Assembly: GCF_014650035.1 (NCBI RefSeq)
Contig: NZ_BMUE01000002.1
Location: 372,001 to 436,000, forward strand
DNA from: Streptomyces lucensis JCM 4490
GTDB taxonomy: Bacteria; Actinomycetota; Actinomycetes; Streptomycetales; Streptomycetaceae
Direction of reading: 5' to 3'
DNA: 64,000 nt
Below are positions 41,158 through 49,812 of the stretch, one piece after another (the stretch's first letter is position 1; each line of letters opens with the position of its first letter). Below the pieces are notes generated by a model. The model was not told the origin of the DNA and did not search any database. It was given only the letters and a program-made list of their open reading frames with translations. Position numbers and translations under genes: made by a program.

Positions 41158-42126
41158 GTGGACCGATGGGATCGGGCAGGGCGGGTTGCGGCATACGGGG
41201 CGGCGCTGGCGCTGACGCCCTACTTGCTGATCAAGGTGTCGTGGGTGGTCGGCTCGCTCTTGGGGCTGCTGCCTGTCGGGACCGGGTTCGGCAAGGCGGG
41301 GTGGGTGGTGCTCAACAGCGCGACCATCGGTATGGCGGGGATCGGCATCGCGGTGGCGCTCGCGCTGGTGCAGCCGTGGGGGATGCGCATACCGGGAGCG
41401 CCGTTGGCCTTCTGTGCCTGGGTCGGGACGGGGTTCCTCGTCCCCGTGCTGCCGTACGCCGTTGTCAGTTCGCTACTGGGGTCGGCGGACGGCGATCCGA
41501 AGAGCGGGAGTGATGCCGGTCCGTCGATGCCGGGCTGGGAGGCCGCCCTGGTCCAGACCGGGTTCGTGGGCATGGGGCTGGGTCTGGCCATCGCGCTGCC
41601 CGCGTACATGCGGCGGCGCTGGCCGGGCGCGTTCGTGGGCCGGCTCGGGGACGGTGGAGAGTGCTCGCCTAGGGCGCTGCCTTGGATGACGGTGGTCGGC
41701 GCCTCGGTCGGTCTCGTCTGGCTGTACTGGGCGGCAGGCGGCACTGCGGGTGTCGCCCACCGTGGTGAGCGGGACCTTGCCTGGTACGCGCTGTCCGGGG
41801 TCTTCGGACTCTGGGCGTTCGTGGCGTCCCTCGCCACCTTGGCTGCCGTCCGAGGTCGACCCGCACGAGTTCCCCGGTGGGGCCCGGTGGTGTTCGGCTG
41901 GCTCGGTTCGGGCTCGTTGTTCGCCTGGAGCGGCTGGAAGCTTCCGTTCACCCTGTACCTGATGGTCGCGCAACCGGCCGATGCGGCCCTGCCGGAAGAC
42001 CTCGCGCTCGCGGCATGCCTGCACCTTGCGGCCGTGGGGGCGGGTGCCGCGATGCTGCGAACGCTGGTTCGCACCGGACGACCGGGCAGGGCCGCTGTGC
42101 CTTCCCCGACCGCACCCTGCGTCTGA
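41158..42126 (+). CDS. multi-pass membrane protein of unknown function
   Basis: 322 residues from GTG, with about eight hydrophobic helices separated by short charged loops and a Gly/Asp-rich loop (SADGDPKSGSDAGPS). No transporter signature recognised. It is bracketed by two copies of the TerD 3'-end sequence (40801-40863 and 42155-42215), so it may have arrived by insertion or recombination at that site. Confidence 0.75.
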   Translation: MDRWDRAGRVAAYGAALALTPYLLIKVSWVVGSLLGLLPVGTGFGKAGWVVLNSATIGMAGIGIAVALALVQPWGMRIPGAPLAFCAWVGTGFLVPVLPYAVVSSLLGSADGDPKSGSDAGPSMPGWEAALVQTGFVGMGLGLAIALPAYMRRRWPGAFVGRLGDGGECSPRALPWMTVVGASVGLVWLYWAAGGTAGVAHRGERDLAWYALSGVFGLWAFVASLATLAAVRGRPARVPRWGPVVFGWLGSGSLFAWSGWKLPFTLYLMVAQPADAALPEDLALAACLHLAAVGAGAAMLRTLVRTGRPGRAAVPSPTAPCV

Positions 42127-42154
42127 CCCCGGCCACCACACGTCGGCTGGTGTG

Positions 42155-42215
42155 GCGGGAAGGGGTGCACAGGGGCTGGAGCAGCTGGTCCAGGAGTACG
42201 GCATCGAAGCGGAGG
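42155..42215 (+). pseudogene. TerD C-terminal remnant, duplicate of the Mrr-TerD tail
   Basis: 61 bases almost identical to 40801-40863 (GGCTGGAGCAGCT, CAGGAGTACGGCATCGAAG and flanks), with a 2-base deletion that breaks the frame. It encodes LEQLVQEYGIEAE, the last residues of a TerD domain, with no TerD body upstream. It is a relic of a duplicated or second ter-like gene. Confidence 0.75.
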
Positions 42216-42274
42216 GAGTGCCGGGCCAGGGCCGATCAGTCGTCCGTGACCGGCGCCCGGCCCGGTGCGGGCTT

Positions 42275-42748
42275 CTAGCGGCCACTCCCGTCGGTGCCCT
42301 GCACGGAGGCCGCGAACGCCTCGGGGCCCTGTTCGGCCGCAGCCGGGTCCATCCACATGACCTGCCAGCCGTGGCCGTCGAGGTCGAAGAAGCTGCGTGC
42401 GTACATGAAGCCGTGGTCCTCGGCGTCATCTGCCTGGGTGCCGCCCGCCGCGAGGGCGGCGGCGCCGACGCTGTCGACCTCGTCGCGGGACGACACGCTG
42501 AAGCAGTACAGCGCCAGCGTGTGCGTGGTGGGGTCGGCCATGGGCAGCTTCGCCAGCTCCGCGAACTTCTCGTGGCCGGCCAGCATGACGAAGGCCCGTT
42601 CGCCGACCGGCATGCAGGCGGCGGTCTCGTCGCTGAACATCGGGTTGAAGCCGAACCCGAGCTCGGCGAAGAACGCCTTGCTGCGCTCGAGGTCCGCTAC
42701 GGGGATGGTCACGAACAGCATGCGGCCGGGGTGTGCGGGAGCGGTCAT
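42275..42748 (-). CDS. VOC-family (glyoxalase/dioxygenase fold) protein
   Basis: 157 residues starting MTAPAHPGRMLFVTIPVADLERSKAFFAELGFGFN, with the second beta-alpha module ending ARSFFDLDGHGWQVMWMDPAA. This is the PhnB/glyoxalase-like single-module type; metal ligands are plausible but function is unassigned. It is convergent with the TerD remnant and lies in the same direction as the TetR gene upstream. Confidence 0.88.
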   Translation of the reverse strand: MTAPAHPGRMLFVTIPVADLERSKAFFAELGFGFNPMFSDETAACMPVGERAFVMLAGHEKFAELAKLPMADPTTHTLALYCFSVSSRDEVDSVGAAALAAGGTQADDAEDHGFMYARSFFDLDGHGWQVMWMDPAAAEQGPEAFAASVQGTDGSGR

Positions 42749-42820
42749 GGTGGGTCTCCAGTCGGTGGCTCGATGGCGTGCGTCCTGTGGACCGGCCCGG
42801 CCGGCGGAACTCATCGGTGG

Positions 42821-43420
42821 TCACGCCGGGGCGTGCCATCCGGGTTCCAGGCTGTCGAGGAGGGCGTGGAAGGCCTCGTGGGCCCGGTCCCAGTGGCCGT
42901 CCGCCAGGGGGGCGATGAGCAGGCCCAGGGAGGCGTCGGTCAGGAGGGTGGCCTGCGCCCGCGCCCTGTCCGGAGCCAGGCCGAGGTCACGGAACACGGA
43001 GGTGAGCAGGTCCGTCCATTCGGTGACGATGTCGCGCATGACGGGTCCGTAGCGGTCCGGGTGGAGAACGCTGGCGCTCATGACCTCCAGGTAGAGCGGC
43101 AGCGTGGTGCGCACGCCGGGGTCGCTGAACTGTCGCCACACCTCCTCCATGAAGCGGCGCAGGCCCGCCGGGTCCGTGGGGGAGCCGACGGTCTCCAGCA
43201 GCGTGCGGGTGCGCAGGAGGGGCCGGTGCTCGTAGATGTCGAGGGCCTCGGTGACCATCCGTTCCTTGGTGCCGAAGTAGTACAGGAGCATGCGGTCGCT
43301 GGTGCCCAGGGCCTTCGCCAGCGGGCGCAGGGACAGGTCGGCGAGGCCGTTGCGCATCACGTACTCGCGGACCCGGTCGAGAAGGTCGCGGCGCTTGGCC
43401 GGGTCGGGCGGGCGGGGCAT
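42821..43420 (-). CDS. TetR-family transcriptional regulator
   Basis: 199 residues. The helix-turn-helix is at about 10-55 (MRNGLADLSLRPLAKALGTSDRMLLYYFGTKERMVTEAL); the C-terminal ligand domain is unassigned. The start is ATG 43420; a longer open frame runs on through the promoter region and the antisense of the ATPase gene and is rejected. Its own upstream region carries two copies of a GTAGCG-type palindrome, so it probably represses itself and the divergent gene. Confidence 0.9.
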   Translation of the reverse strand: MPRPPDPAKRRDLLDRVREYVMRNGLADLSLRPLAKALGTSDRMLLYYFGTKERMVTEALDIYEHRPLLRTRTLLETVGSPTDPAGLRRFMEEVWRQFSDPGVRTTLPLYLEVMSASVLHPDRYGPVMRDIVTEWTDLLTSVFRDLGLAPDRARAQATLLTDASLGLLIAPLADGHWDRAHEAFHALLDSLEPGWHAPA

Positions 43421-43451
43421 GGGACTCCCAGGCGTCCGTTTTGGTGGGTTC

Positions 43452-43480
43452 TTTACTGTAGCGGTGGTTACGTCTATGAT
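43452..43480 (+). promoter_or_regulatory. probable sigma-HrdB-type promoter
   Basis: TTTACT (43452-43457) and TATGAT (43475-43480) are separated by 17 bases, close to TTGACA-17-TATAAT. It points at the ATPase gene that starts at 43577. The spacer is exactly occupied by the left operator copy. Confidence 0.6.
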
Positions 43481-43500
43481 TGTGATGTAGCGACCGCTAC
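43458..43500. promoter_or_regulatory. two TetR-type operator copies
   Basis: 43458-43471 reads GTAGCGGTGGTTAC and 43487-43500 reads GTAGCGACCGCTAC; the second is a palindrome except for its two central bases and the first is a degenerate copy. Centres are 29 bases apart, close to three helical turns. One overlaps the -35/-10 spacer and the other the transcription start region of the divergent promoter. Confidence 0.6.
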
Positions 43501-43576
43501 ATGCACGCCCGCCCGGACCTTGCCGGGCACGCTCACCGGACGGACCGCTCGGCCGTCGGAGAAGGGACTGATCCCC

Positions 43577-44131
43577 ATGGCCTCCTGGGCCCTCGGCCAC
43601 CCCGTCGCCTTTCACCAGGCCGGGAGGAGGCCCTCCCACGCCGCTCACCTGTCGTGGGTCGCCAGGCAGTGGGCCCTGTGGTCCCGCATGCTCGCGCCGC
43701 TCAGGCCGCTGGGCGCACCGCGCGGCCGCGCCACCGCCTGGGACGCGTCCTGGCCCCTGGGCCGGGAGCTGACCTCCGTGCGCCGGGCCCGGCGGCTGGT
43801 CACCGCGCAACTGGACGACTGGGCCGTCGCGGACCTGGCCGACGCCGCCGAGCTGCTGGTCAGCGAGCTGGTCACCAACGCCCTGCGGCACACTCGCGGT
43901 CCGCTCAGGCTCAACCTGCGGCTGAGCGGCACCCGCCTGCTGTGCGAGGTCGAGGACACCGAGCCCGTCGACCCGGTACGCGGCACCGGCGATCCGGACG
44001 CGGAAGGCGGCCGGGGTGTCGAGCTCGTCGGCCTGCTCGCGGATGCCTGGGGCAGCACGCGCACCGCCACCGGCAAGACCATCTGGTTCGAGCTGCGGGC
44101 CGAGGACGCCGGCTTCCCGGAGTGCGGGTGA
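43577..44131 (+). CDS. GHKL ATPase, anti-sigma-factor kinase type
   Basis: 184 residues. After an N-terminal region of about 60 residues comes the ATPase core with N-box ELLVSELVTNALRHT, a modified G1 box CEVEDTEP (Gly replaced) and G2 box EGGRGVELVG, then GKTIWFEL. Streptomyces has dozens of such RsbW-like proteins, many with no STAS partner beside them. It is divergent from the TetR gene and probably controlled by it. Confidence 0.85.
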   Translation: MASWALGHPVAFHQAGRRPSHAAHLSWVARQWALWSRMLAPLRPLGAPRGRATAWDASWPLGRELTSVRRARRLVTAQLDDWAVADLADAAELLVSELVTNALRHTRGPLRLNLRLSGTRLLCEVEDTEPVDPVRGTGDPDAEGGRGVELVGLLADAWGSTRTATGKTIWFELRAEDAGFPECG

Positions 44132-44337
44132 TGTGAGCGCGGCATAGGCTGTCGGGAGGAAGACACGGGATCTTCAGGCGGTTCCGTACCCGCCAGTCAC
44201 CCACTGCACGGTGATCAGTCCTCTCTGCGGAGACCCGACGAGCGCGGTCGGTGCGCCCCCTCTCCAGCCGGGGCTCGTGCCGCGCGCGACGCACCGCCGC
44301 CGCCAGGGTCCGCAACTCGAAGTCCCTGGAGGTCGGG

Positions 44338-44565
44338 ATGAGAGTCGTCGTCGATCTTTCCCGGTGCCAAGGCTATGCGCAGTGCGCGTTCCTGGCCCCG
44401 GACGCGTTCCGGATGCACGGCGAGGAAGCCCTGATGTACGACCCGACGCCGGACGACGCCCGGCGTGAGCAGGTGCTGCGCGCCGCGGCGGCCTGCCCGG
44501 TCCAGGCGATCCTGGTCGATCGGCTGGAGGGGCGGGACGCACCGGCGAAGGCGTCGGCGTCATGA
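44338..44565 (+). CDS. ferredoxin, [3Fe-4S] type
   Basis: 75 residues. Cys10, Cys16 and Cys53 (CQGYAQC ... CPVQAI) give the three ligands of a 3Fe-4S cluster as in CYP partner ferredoxins, with GGAGGTCGGG upstream of the ATG. It overlaps the reductase gene by 4 bases (ATGA), so both are translationally coupled. Confidence 0.92.
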   Translation: MRVVVDLSRCQGYAQCAFLAPDAFRMHGEEALMYDPTPDDARREQVLRAAAACPVQAILVDRLEGRDAPAKASAS

Positions 44566-45956
44566 CCAGCGCCGAGAACCTGCAGGCGTTCAAGCGCGAC
44601 GGCCGCATCGTGGTCGTCGGGGCGTCCCTGGCGGGACTGCGGGCCGCGGAAGCCCTGCGCACCGAGGGTTTCACCGGATCCCTGACCATGATCGGCGACG
44701 AGTCGGGCGAGCCCTACGACCGGCCTCCCCTGTCCAAGCAGGTGCTGACCGGGTGGGTGCCGGCCGACGGCACCACCCTGCCGCGGCGCCGTGACGTCGA
44801 CGCGGAGTGGCTGCTGGGCGTACCCGCCGGCGGGCTGGACCTGGCCACCAACCGGGTGCGTCTCACCGACGGCCGGGAGATCCCCTTCGACCGGGTGCTG
44901 ATCTCCACCGGGGTGCGGGCCCGGCCCTGGTTCGTCGAGTCCGAGGCGGCGCTGGAGGGGGTGTTCGTCGTGCGCACGCGCGAGCACGCCGAGGGCCTGC
45001 AACGGGCCCTCTCCGCCGGGCCCTCCCGCGTTCTGGTCATCGGTGCGGGATTCACCGGATCGGAGATCGCGTCCATCTGCCGCGAGCGGGACATCCCGGT
45101 GACGGTCGCCGAACTGGCACCGGCGCCGCTGGTCGGGGCGCTCGGCGCCATGATCGGCGAGGTCGCGTCGGACCTGCAGCGCGCCCACGGTGTCGACCTG
45201 CGCTGCGGTGTCAAGGTCACCCGGCTGGAGGGCGACGCACAGGGACGGTTCCGCCGGGCTCATTTCGACGACGGCAGCACGATCGACGCCGACGTGGCGG
45301 TGGTGGCACTCGGCGGCATCCGCAACACCGACTGGCTCACGGGCTCGGGGCTGGCGGCGGGACCCTGGGGGATCGCCTGCGACACGGGGTGCCGCGCCCT
45401 CACCCTCGACGGCCTGGTCACCGACGACGTCTTCGCCGCCGGAGACGTGGCCCGCTGCCCGAACCCGGTCTACGAGTACCGGCTCATCTCGCTGGAGCAC
45501 TGGGCCAACGCGGTGGAGCAGGCCGAGATCGCGGCACACAACATGGTCAGCGGCCAGGCGGACCGCTGGCCCCACCTGTCCCTCCCGGTGTTCTGGTCGA
45601 TCCAGTTCGGCGTCAACATCAAGTCGGTCGGCGTGCCGACCTTCGCCGACGAGGTGGTCGTCGCCCAGGGGTCCGTCGCCGACCGCCGCTTCGTCGCCGC
45701 CTACGGCTATCAGGGCCGCGTCACCGCGGCGGTCAGCTTCAACAACGCGAAGTGGCTCGACCACTACCGGCAGCTGATCGAGACGGCCGCCCCCTTCCCG
45801 CCGCCCTGCCCCACACCCGACCAGCCCGCCGACATGAAGCCGGTGCCCGTCGACTTCCCCGGTCCCCAACTGCTCGCCCAGGGCGCCACCGTGGTCGTCA
45901 CCGGCCATGACCCCGGTGAGCGGCGGGTCACGGCCGCACAGCAGCACCACCGGTAG
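44562..45956 (+). CDS. FAD-dependent ferredoxin reductase
   Basis: 464 residues. FAD-binding GxGxxG variant VVVGASLAGLRAAEAL, PYDRPPLSKQVLTGW, NAD(P)-binding VLVIGAGFTGSEIAS and the FAD-binding DVFAAGDVAR motif place it with putidaredoxin-reductase-like enzymes. The tail of 50 residues is Pro-rich. It passes electrons from NAD(P)H to the ferredoxin. Confidence 0.93.
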   Translation: MTSAENLQAFKRDGRIVVVGASLAGLRAAEALRTEGFTGSLTMIGDESGEPYDRPPLSKQVLTGWVPADGTTLPRRRDVDAEWLLGVPAGGLDLATNRVRLTDGREIPFDRVLISTGVRARPWFVESEAALEGVFVVRTREHAEGLQRALSAGPSRVLVIGAGFTGSEIASICRERDIPVTVAELAPAPLVGALGAMIGEVASDLQRAHGVDLRCGVKVTRLEGDAQGRFRRAHFDDGSTIDADVAVVALGGIRNTDWLTGSGLAAGPWGIACDTGCRALTLDGLVTDDVFAAGDVARCPNPVYEYRLISLEHWANAVEQAEIAAHNMVSGQADRWPHLSLPVFWSIQFGVNIKSVGVPTFADEVVVAQGSVADRRFVAAYGYQGRVTAAVSFNNAKWLDHYRQLIETAAPFPPPCPTPDQPADMKPVPVDFPGPQLLAQGATVVVTGHDPGERRVTAAQQHHR

Positions 45957-45968
45957 GAGGGAAGCGAG

Positions 45969-47198
45969 ATGACCACGACTCGGACGCCCGACACCCTGCG
46001 CCGGATCCTCGACTACTCCTCCCGCGCCGACCCGTACCCGCTCTACGCCGAACTGCGTCGGACGCCGGTGGCCCGGCAGGAGGACGGCAGTTACGTCGTC
46101 AGCACCTATCGCGCGCTCATGGACCTGCTGCACGATCCGCACCTGAGTTCCGACGTCCGCAACCTGTCGCGTCCGATGGAGGCGGCCGAGAGCCGGACCA
46201 CCCCGCCGTTCATCAACATGGACCCGCCCGAGCACGACCGCCTGCGGCGCATGGCGATGCGCCACTTCGGGCCGCCGCACACGCCGGGGCTGGTGGCCGG
46301 TATGGAGGGCGACCTGACCGCCACCGTCAGCGGCCTGATCGACGGCTTCGCGGGCAGGGAGGAGATCGACATCGTCGACGACTTCGCCTACCCGTTCCCG
46401 GTCACGGTGATCTGCCACCTCCTCGGCGTGCCGCGCGAGGACGAACCGAGGTTCCGCGTGTGGGTGAACGACATCGTCGACTCGATCGACTACGACCCCA
46501 GAACCGACCCGAAGGAGAAGCTGGACAAAGGCGTCCAGGCCCGCGTGGACCTCCACCGGTACCTCGGCGGCCTGCTGGAACAGCGCCACGGCCGGCCGGG
46601 CGGCGAGGACCTGCTGTCACGCTTGGCCAACGACGACGGTCCGGACGGGCGGATGACCGACGAGGAGATCGTCGCCACCGCGAACCTGCTGCTGATCGCC
46701 GGCCACGAGACCACCGTCAACCTCATCACCAACGGCATGCTCACGCTGCTGCGCCACCCGCAGGTGCTGCGACGACTGCGCGACGAACCGGACCTGGTCG
46801 TTCCGCTGGTCGAGGAACTGCTGCGCTACGAGCCTCCCGTGCACATCATTCCCTGGCGGGCGGCCTACAGCGACATCACCGTCGACGGCACCGTCATCCC
46901 CAAGGGCTCGCAGATCATGCTCATGCTGGCTTCGGGCAGCCGCGATCCGGACCGCTTCCACGATCCCGACCGCTTCGATCCGGACCGGCGCGACAACCAG
47001 CACCTCGGGTTCGGCAGCGGGATCCACCTGTGCTTCGGCGGCCCACTGGCCCGGCTGGAGGCCCAGATCGCCCTGACCGGGCTGGTACGCCGCCTCGACC
47101 ACCCCCGGCTGGCCGCCGACCCGCCACCGTATCGCCGCAGCCCGGTGCTGCGGGGTCCCATCCATCTGAACGTCCAGCAGGGTCAGGGGGCACAGTGA
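45969..47198 (+). CDS. cytochrome P450
   Basis: 409 residues, preceded by AGGAGGG. The I-helix motif AGHETT (about residue 244), the ExxR in EELLRYEPP and the heme-ligand loop FGSGIHLCFGGPLARLE (Cys355) are intact. With ferredoxin and reductase in front, it is a self-contained class I monooxygenase. Resembles CYP105/107-type soluble enzymes; substrate unknown. Confidence 0.95.
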   Translation: MTTTRTPDTLRRILDYSSRADPYPLYAELRRTPVARQEDGSYVVSTYRALMDLLHDPHLSSDVRNLSRPMEAAESRTTPPFINMDPPEHDRLRRMAMRHFGPPHTPGLVAGMEGDLTATVSGLIDGFAGREEIDIVDDFAYPFPVTVICHLLGVPREDEPRFRVWVNDIVDSIDYDPRTDPKEKLDKGVQARVDLHRYLGGLLEQRHGRPGGEDLLSRLANDDGPDGRMTDEEIVATANLLLIAGHETTVNLITNGMLTLLRHPQVLRRLRDEPDLVVPLVEELLRYEPPVHIIPWRAAYSDITVDGTVIPKGSQIMLMLASGSRDPDRFHDPDRFDPDRRDNQHLGFGSGIHLCFGGPLARLEAQIALTGLVRRLDHPRLAADPPPYRRSPVLRGPIHLNVQQGQGAQ

Positions 47199-47836
47199 AG
47201 CCGTCCATCGCCCATCGGGCCGGCCTGAGGGGCCGTCGCCGGATCCTGCTGGCGAGTTCGCTCGGCGGCGTCCTCCTCGCCGGTGTGGTCGCCGGCTGCG
47301 GCGGTGGAGCCGGGCAGAACGGTGGCACCACGGCGCAGCCCAGCGCCTCCAGTTCACCGAACGCCTCGTCCTTCTCCGGGACACCGCCCTCGGCGATGGC
47401 GTCGTCGGCCTCCGAGGCCGTCAGCTCGGCCCGGGCCTCCGCCTCAGCGGCGGCGTCCTCCGCCTCCGCACGCGCCTCCGAGTTCAAGGCGTCGGTGGAC
47501 GCCGAGACGCAGCGCAGGAGCGCGACGGCGGAGAAGGAGCTGAAGGGCGTCACGGGCCGGGGCAACGCCGTCTCCGAGGTCGCCATGACGGGCCTGCCGA
47601 GGGCGCAGACCGGGGGAGTGCTCGCCGTGCTGGTCACCATCACCAACAAGACCGGCAGCGAGGCCTCCTACGCCGTGCAGGTCGACTTCAAGGACGCGTC
47701 GGGCAAGGTGGTCGAGACACGGTACGTCGGCGCCGAACACCTCCAGCCCGGCAAGAAGGAACAGCCGATCGCCTTCAGCCACCAGCCGCCGGAGCCGAAG
47801 CTGACGCCCGTACTGGCCAAGGCGCAGCGCTACTGA
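47195..47836 (+). CDS. secreted lipoprotein with Ser/Ala-rich linker
   Basis: 213 residues from GTG, in a GTGA overlap with the CYP stop. A signal peptide with lipobox VVAGC (Cys35) is followed by a Ser/Ala linker and a helical segment (ASEFKASVDAETQRRSATAEKEL), then a beta-rich domain (TITNKTGSEASYAVQVDFKDASGKVVETRYVG) of the FxLYD kind. Translational coupling to a P450 is odd for an exported lipoprotein. Confidence 0.8.
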   Translation: MKPSIAHRAGLRGRRRILLASSLGGVLLAGVVAGCGGGAGQNGGTTAQPSASSSPNASSFSGTPPSAMASSASEAVSSARASASAAASSASARASEFKASVDAETQRRSATAEKELKGVTGRGNAVSEVAMTGLPRAQTGGVLAVLVTITNKTGSEASYAVQVDFKDASGKVVETRYVGAEHLQPGKKEQPIAFSHQPPEPKLTPVLAKAQRY

Positions 47837-47843
47837 CCGCGGC

Positions 47844-48977
47844 TCACCGGGTGCCGTGCCGGTCGGCGAGGATCATCGCCACGTCGTCCGCCAAGTCGCC
47901 ACCGGTGTGGCGGACCAGCGCGTCGTGCAGCAGTTCCAGGAAGACCTGGGGAGGGGTGCCGGCGCGTATCCCCTCCATGTTCTCCGGCAGAGCGAAGAAC
48001 TCGCCGTCGCGGTCGCGGGCCTCGATGACGCCGTCGGTGTACAGCAGCAGACGGTCACCCGGGACGAACGGGTAGCTCTCGGGCTTGGCGGGGAGGTCGC
48101 CGGCGAGGTCCTCGAGGCCGAGGGGCGGCAGCGGCGAGGACGGCACCAGAGGCGTCGCCCCGCCCCGGTGCAGCAGCAGGGGTGGCGGGTGCCCGCGGTT
48201 GACCAGCTGCACCACGGGCTCGTCCGGCACCTGCGCGACGAGCGCCGTGATGAACCCTTCCAGGAGGACCTCCTCGCCGTACGCGCCCGGGACGGCGACC
48301 TCCCGCCGCAGCGCCGCCGAGCATCGGTTCATGACCTCCACGAGTTCGTCCTCGTAGTGCACGGCCTCCCGGAACGCGCCCAGCACCACCGCGACGGCCC
48401 TCACCGCGGAGAGCCCTTTGCCCCGCACGTCCCCCACGATCATCCGGACGCCGTAAGGGGTCTCCACGGCCTCGTACAGATCACCGCCCACCCGGGCCCC
48501 CGTCCCCGCGGCCAGGCACAGGCTGCCCGCCGCCACCGGGCCCAGCCGCGCGGGCACGGGCCGCAGCACGACGTCCTGGGCCGCCACGGCGATCCGGCGG
48601 ACCTGGTCCAGCTCTCGCTGCCTGCGCGCCTGCATGGCGCCGCTCGTGATGAAGCCGGCCGCCGAGACCAGGCCCAGGGCCAGGAAGTTCGTGTAGACCT
48701 GCAGGCTGCCCCAGGCGTCGTTGTGGGTCGCGGTGATCACGCTGATCGCCAGCGCGAGGGCCGTGGCCGCGGCGGTGCCCCTGGGGCCCATCGTCACCGC
48801 GGCCAGCGCCGGAACCGCGGTGAGGAAGGGGCCGGTGTAGATGAAGTGCGCCGGCGTGAGCTCGATGACGAGGACGGCCAGTGCGATCAGGAAGGGGGAA
48901 CACTGCATCAGCGTGAAGAGGAACCGGCCGCGCCCGCCCGCTCCTGGGCGCGGGGGCGAGCGCAAGGGCGATTTCAT
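47844..48977 (-). CDS. membrane-anchored PP2C/SpoIIE-family phosphatase
   Basis: 377 residues. About four to five N-terminal helices (residues 25-140) precede a phosphatase domain with GGDLYEAVE, VGDVRGKGLSAVRA, LLYTDGVIEA and DDVAMILADR. Start ATG 48977 follows GGAG-poor sequence; a 31-residue upstream extension is rejected as lacking family support. Convergent with the lipoprotein gene, with an 7-base gap. Confidence 0.87.
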   Translation of the reverse strand: MKSPLRSPPRPGAGGRGRFLFTLMQCSPFLIALAVLVIELTPAHFIYTGPFLTAVPALAAVTMGPRGTAAATALALAISVITATHNDAWGSLQVYTNFLALGLVSAAGFITSGAMQARRQRELDQVRRIAVAAQDVVLRPVPARLGPVAAGSLCLAAGTGARVGGDLYEAVETPYGVRMIVGDVRGKGLSAVRAVAVVLGAFREAVHYEDELVEVMNRCSAALRREVAVPGAYGEEVLLEGFITALVAQVPDEPVVQLVNRGHPPPLLLHRGGATPLVPSSPLPPLGLEDLAGDLPAKPESYPFVPGDRLLLYTDGVIEARDRDGEFFALPENMEGIRAGTPPQVFLELLHDALVRHTGGDLADDVAMILADRHGTR

Positions 48978-49177
48978 GCACCCAGCCTCCCTCGCCGCGG
49001 CCCGCCGCTCCACTCGCGGTTCACGGCCGCGCTCACCGCGGACCCGGGCACGAGGCTCGGCGCGCGCCACCGTCCGAAGATGCCTACGCTTGTCTGGCGA
49101 CCGCAGGGCGAGCAGGGGATCGCCGCGTTGTGGGGGTGGCGGTCGAACTCCCTACGGCACCAGAAGGCGGTCCACCT

Positions 49178-49534
49178 ATGGCCACTGCATCCGAGACGCC
49201 CGTACTCGACATGATCGCCGCCATGACGATCGACTCCGTCGAGCGTTGTCACATGGACGAGCGGACGCTCATCCTCGCCCGCGTCGCCGCGCTCGTGGCC
49301 ATGGACGCACCGGCGATCTCGTACCTGGCCCACATCGACCCCGCGATGAAGGCCGACTTCACGGTCGAGCAACTGCAGGACCTCCTCGTCGCCATCGCCC
49401 CCGTCGTGGGGACGGCACGCGTCATGTCGGCCGCGGGCCACATCGCCCAGGCGTTCGGCGTCGCGCTGGCGCTGGCCGAGAGCGAGGCCGAAGCCATAGC
49501 CCAGGCGGAAGCCCGGAGCCGTAACGCTCCCTGA
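49178..49534 (+). CDS. carboxymuconolactone-decarboxylase-like protein
   Basis: 118 residues. The pattern DERTLILARVAALVAMDAPAISYLAH...LQDLLVAIAPVVGTARVMSAAG is that of short CMD/AhpD-like proteins common in Streptomyces. Classical CxxC redox motif is missing, so peroxidase activity is not expected. Alternatively a stress-related helical bundle protein. GAAGGCGG precedes the ATG. Confidence 0.75.
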   Translation: MATASETPVLDMIAAMTIDSVERCHMDERTLILARVAALVAMDAPAISYLAHIDPAMKADFTVEQLQDLLVAIAPVVGTARVMSAAGHIAQAFGVALALAESEAEAIAQAEARSRNAP

Positions 49535-49812
49535 GGATCCCCTCCGTGCTCATGTCGGCGCTCGCCGGGCGCCGACGCCGGCCGGCACACCGCGGTGACC
49601 GGTGGGCCGGCCCTGCGAGGTGAGGTTCCGTCACCGCAATTCCGACGCCGGACCGGCGCCCAGTGGACGGCGGTCCCCTTCCCGACGGCCCGTGATCGTT
49701 CGCCCGTTCGTACGGTCACACGTTGCACTGAAAAGCCGGCGACACAGCCAGCACCGCTCGCGCACGGCCTCGCCTTGATCAAGCTGGTGTCTTCTGCGAA
49801 GGAGACGCCACC

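Noticed and set aside
42275..42814. Longer start for the VOC protein
   Set aside because: The 22 extra residues lack family similarity; the conserved start MTAPAHPGRMLFV is at 42748.
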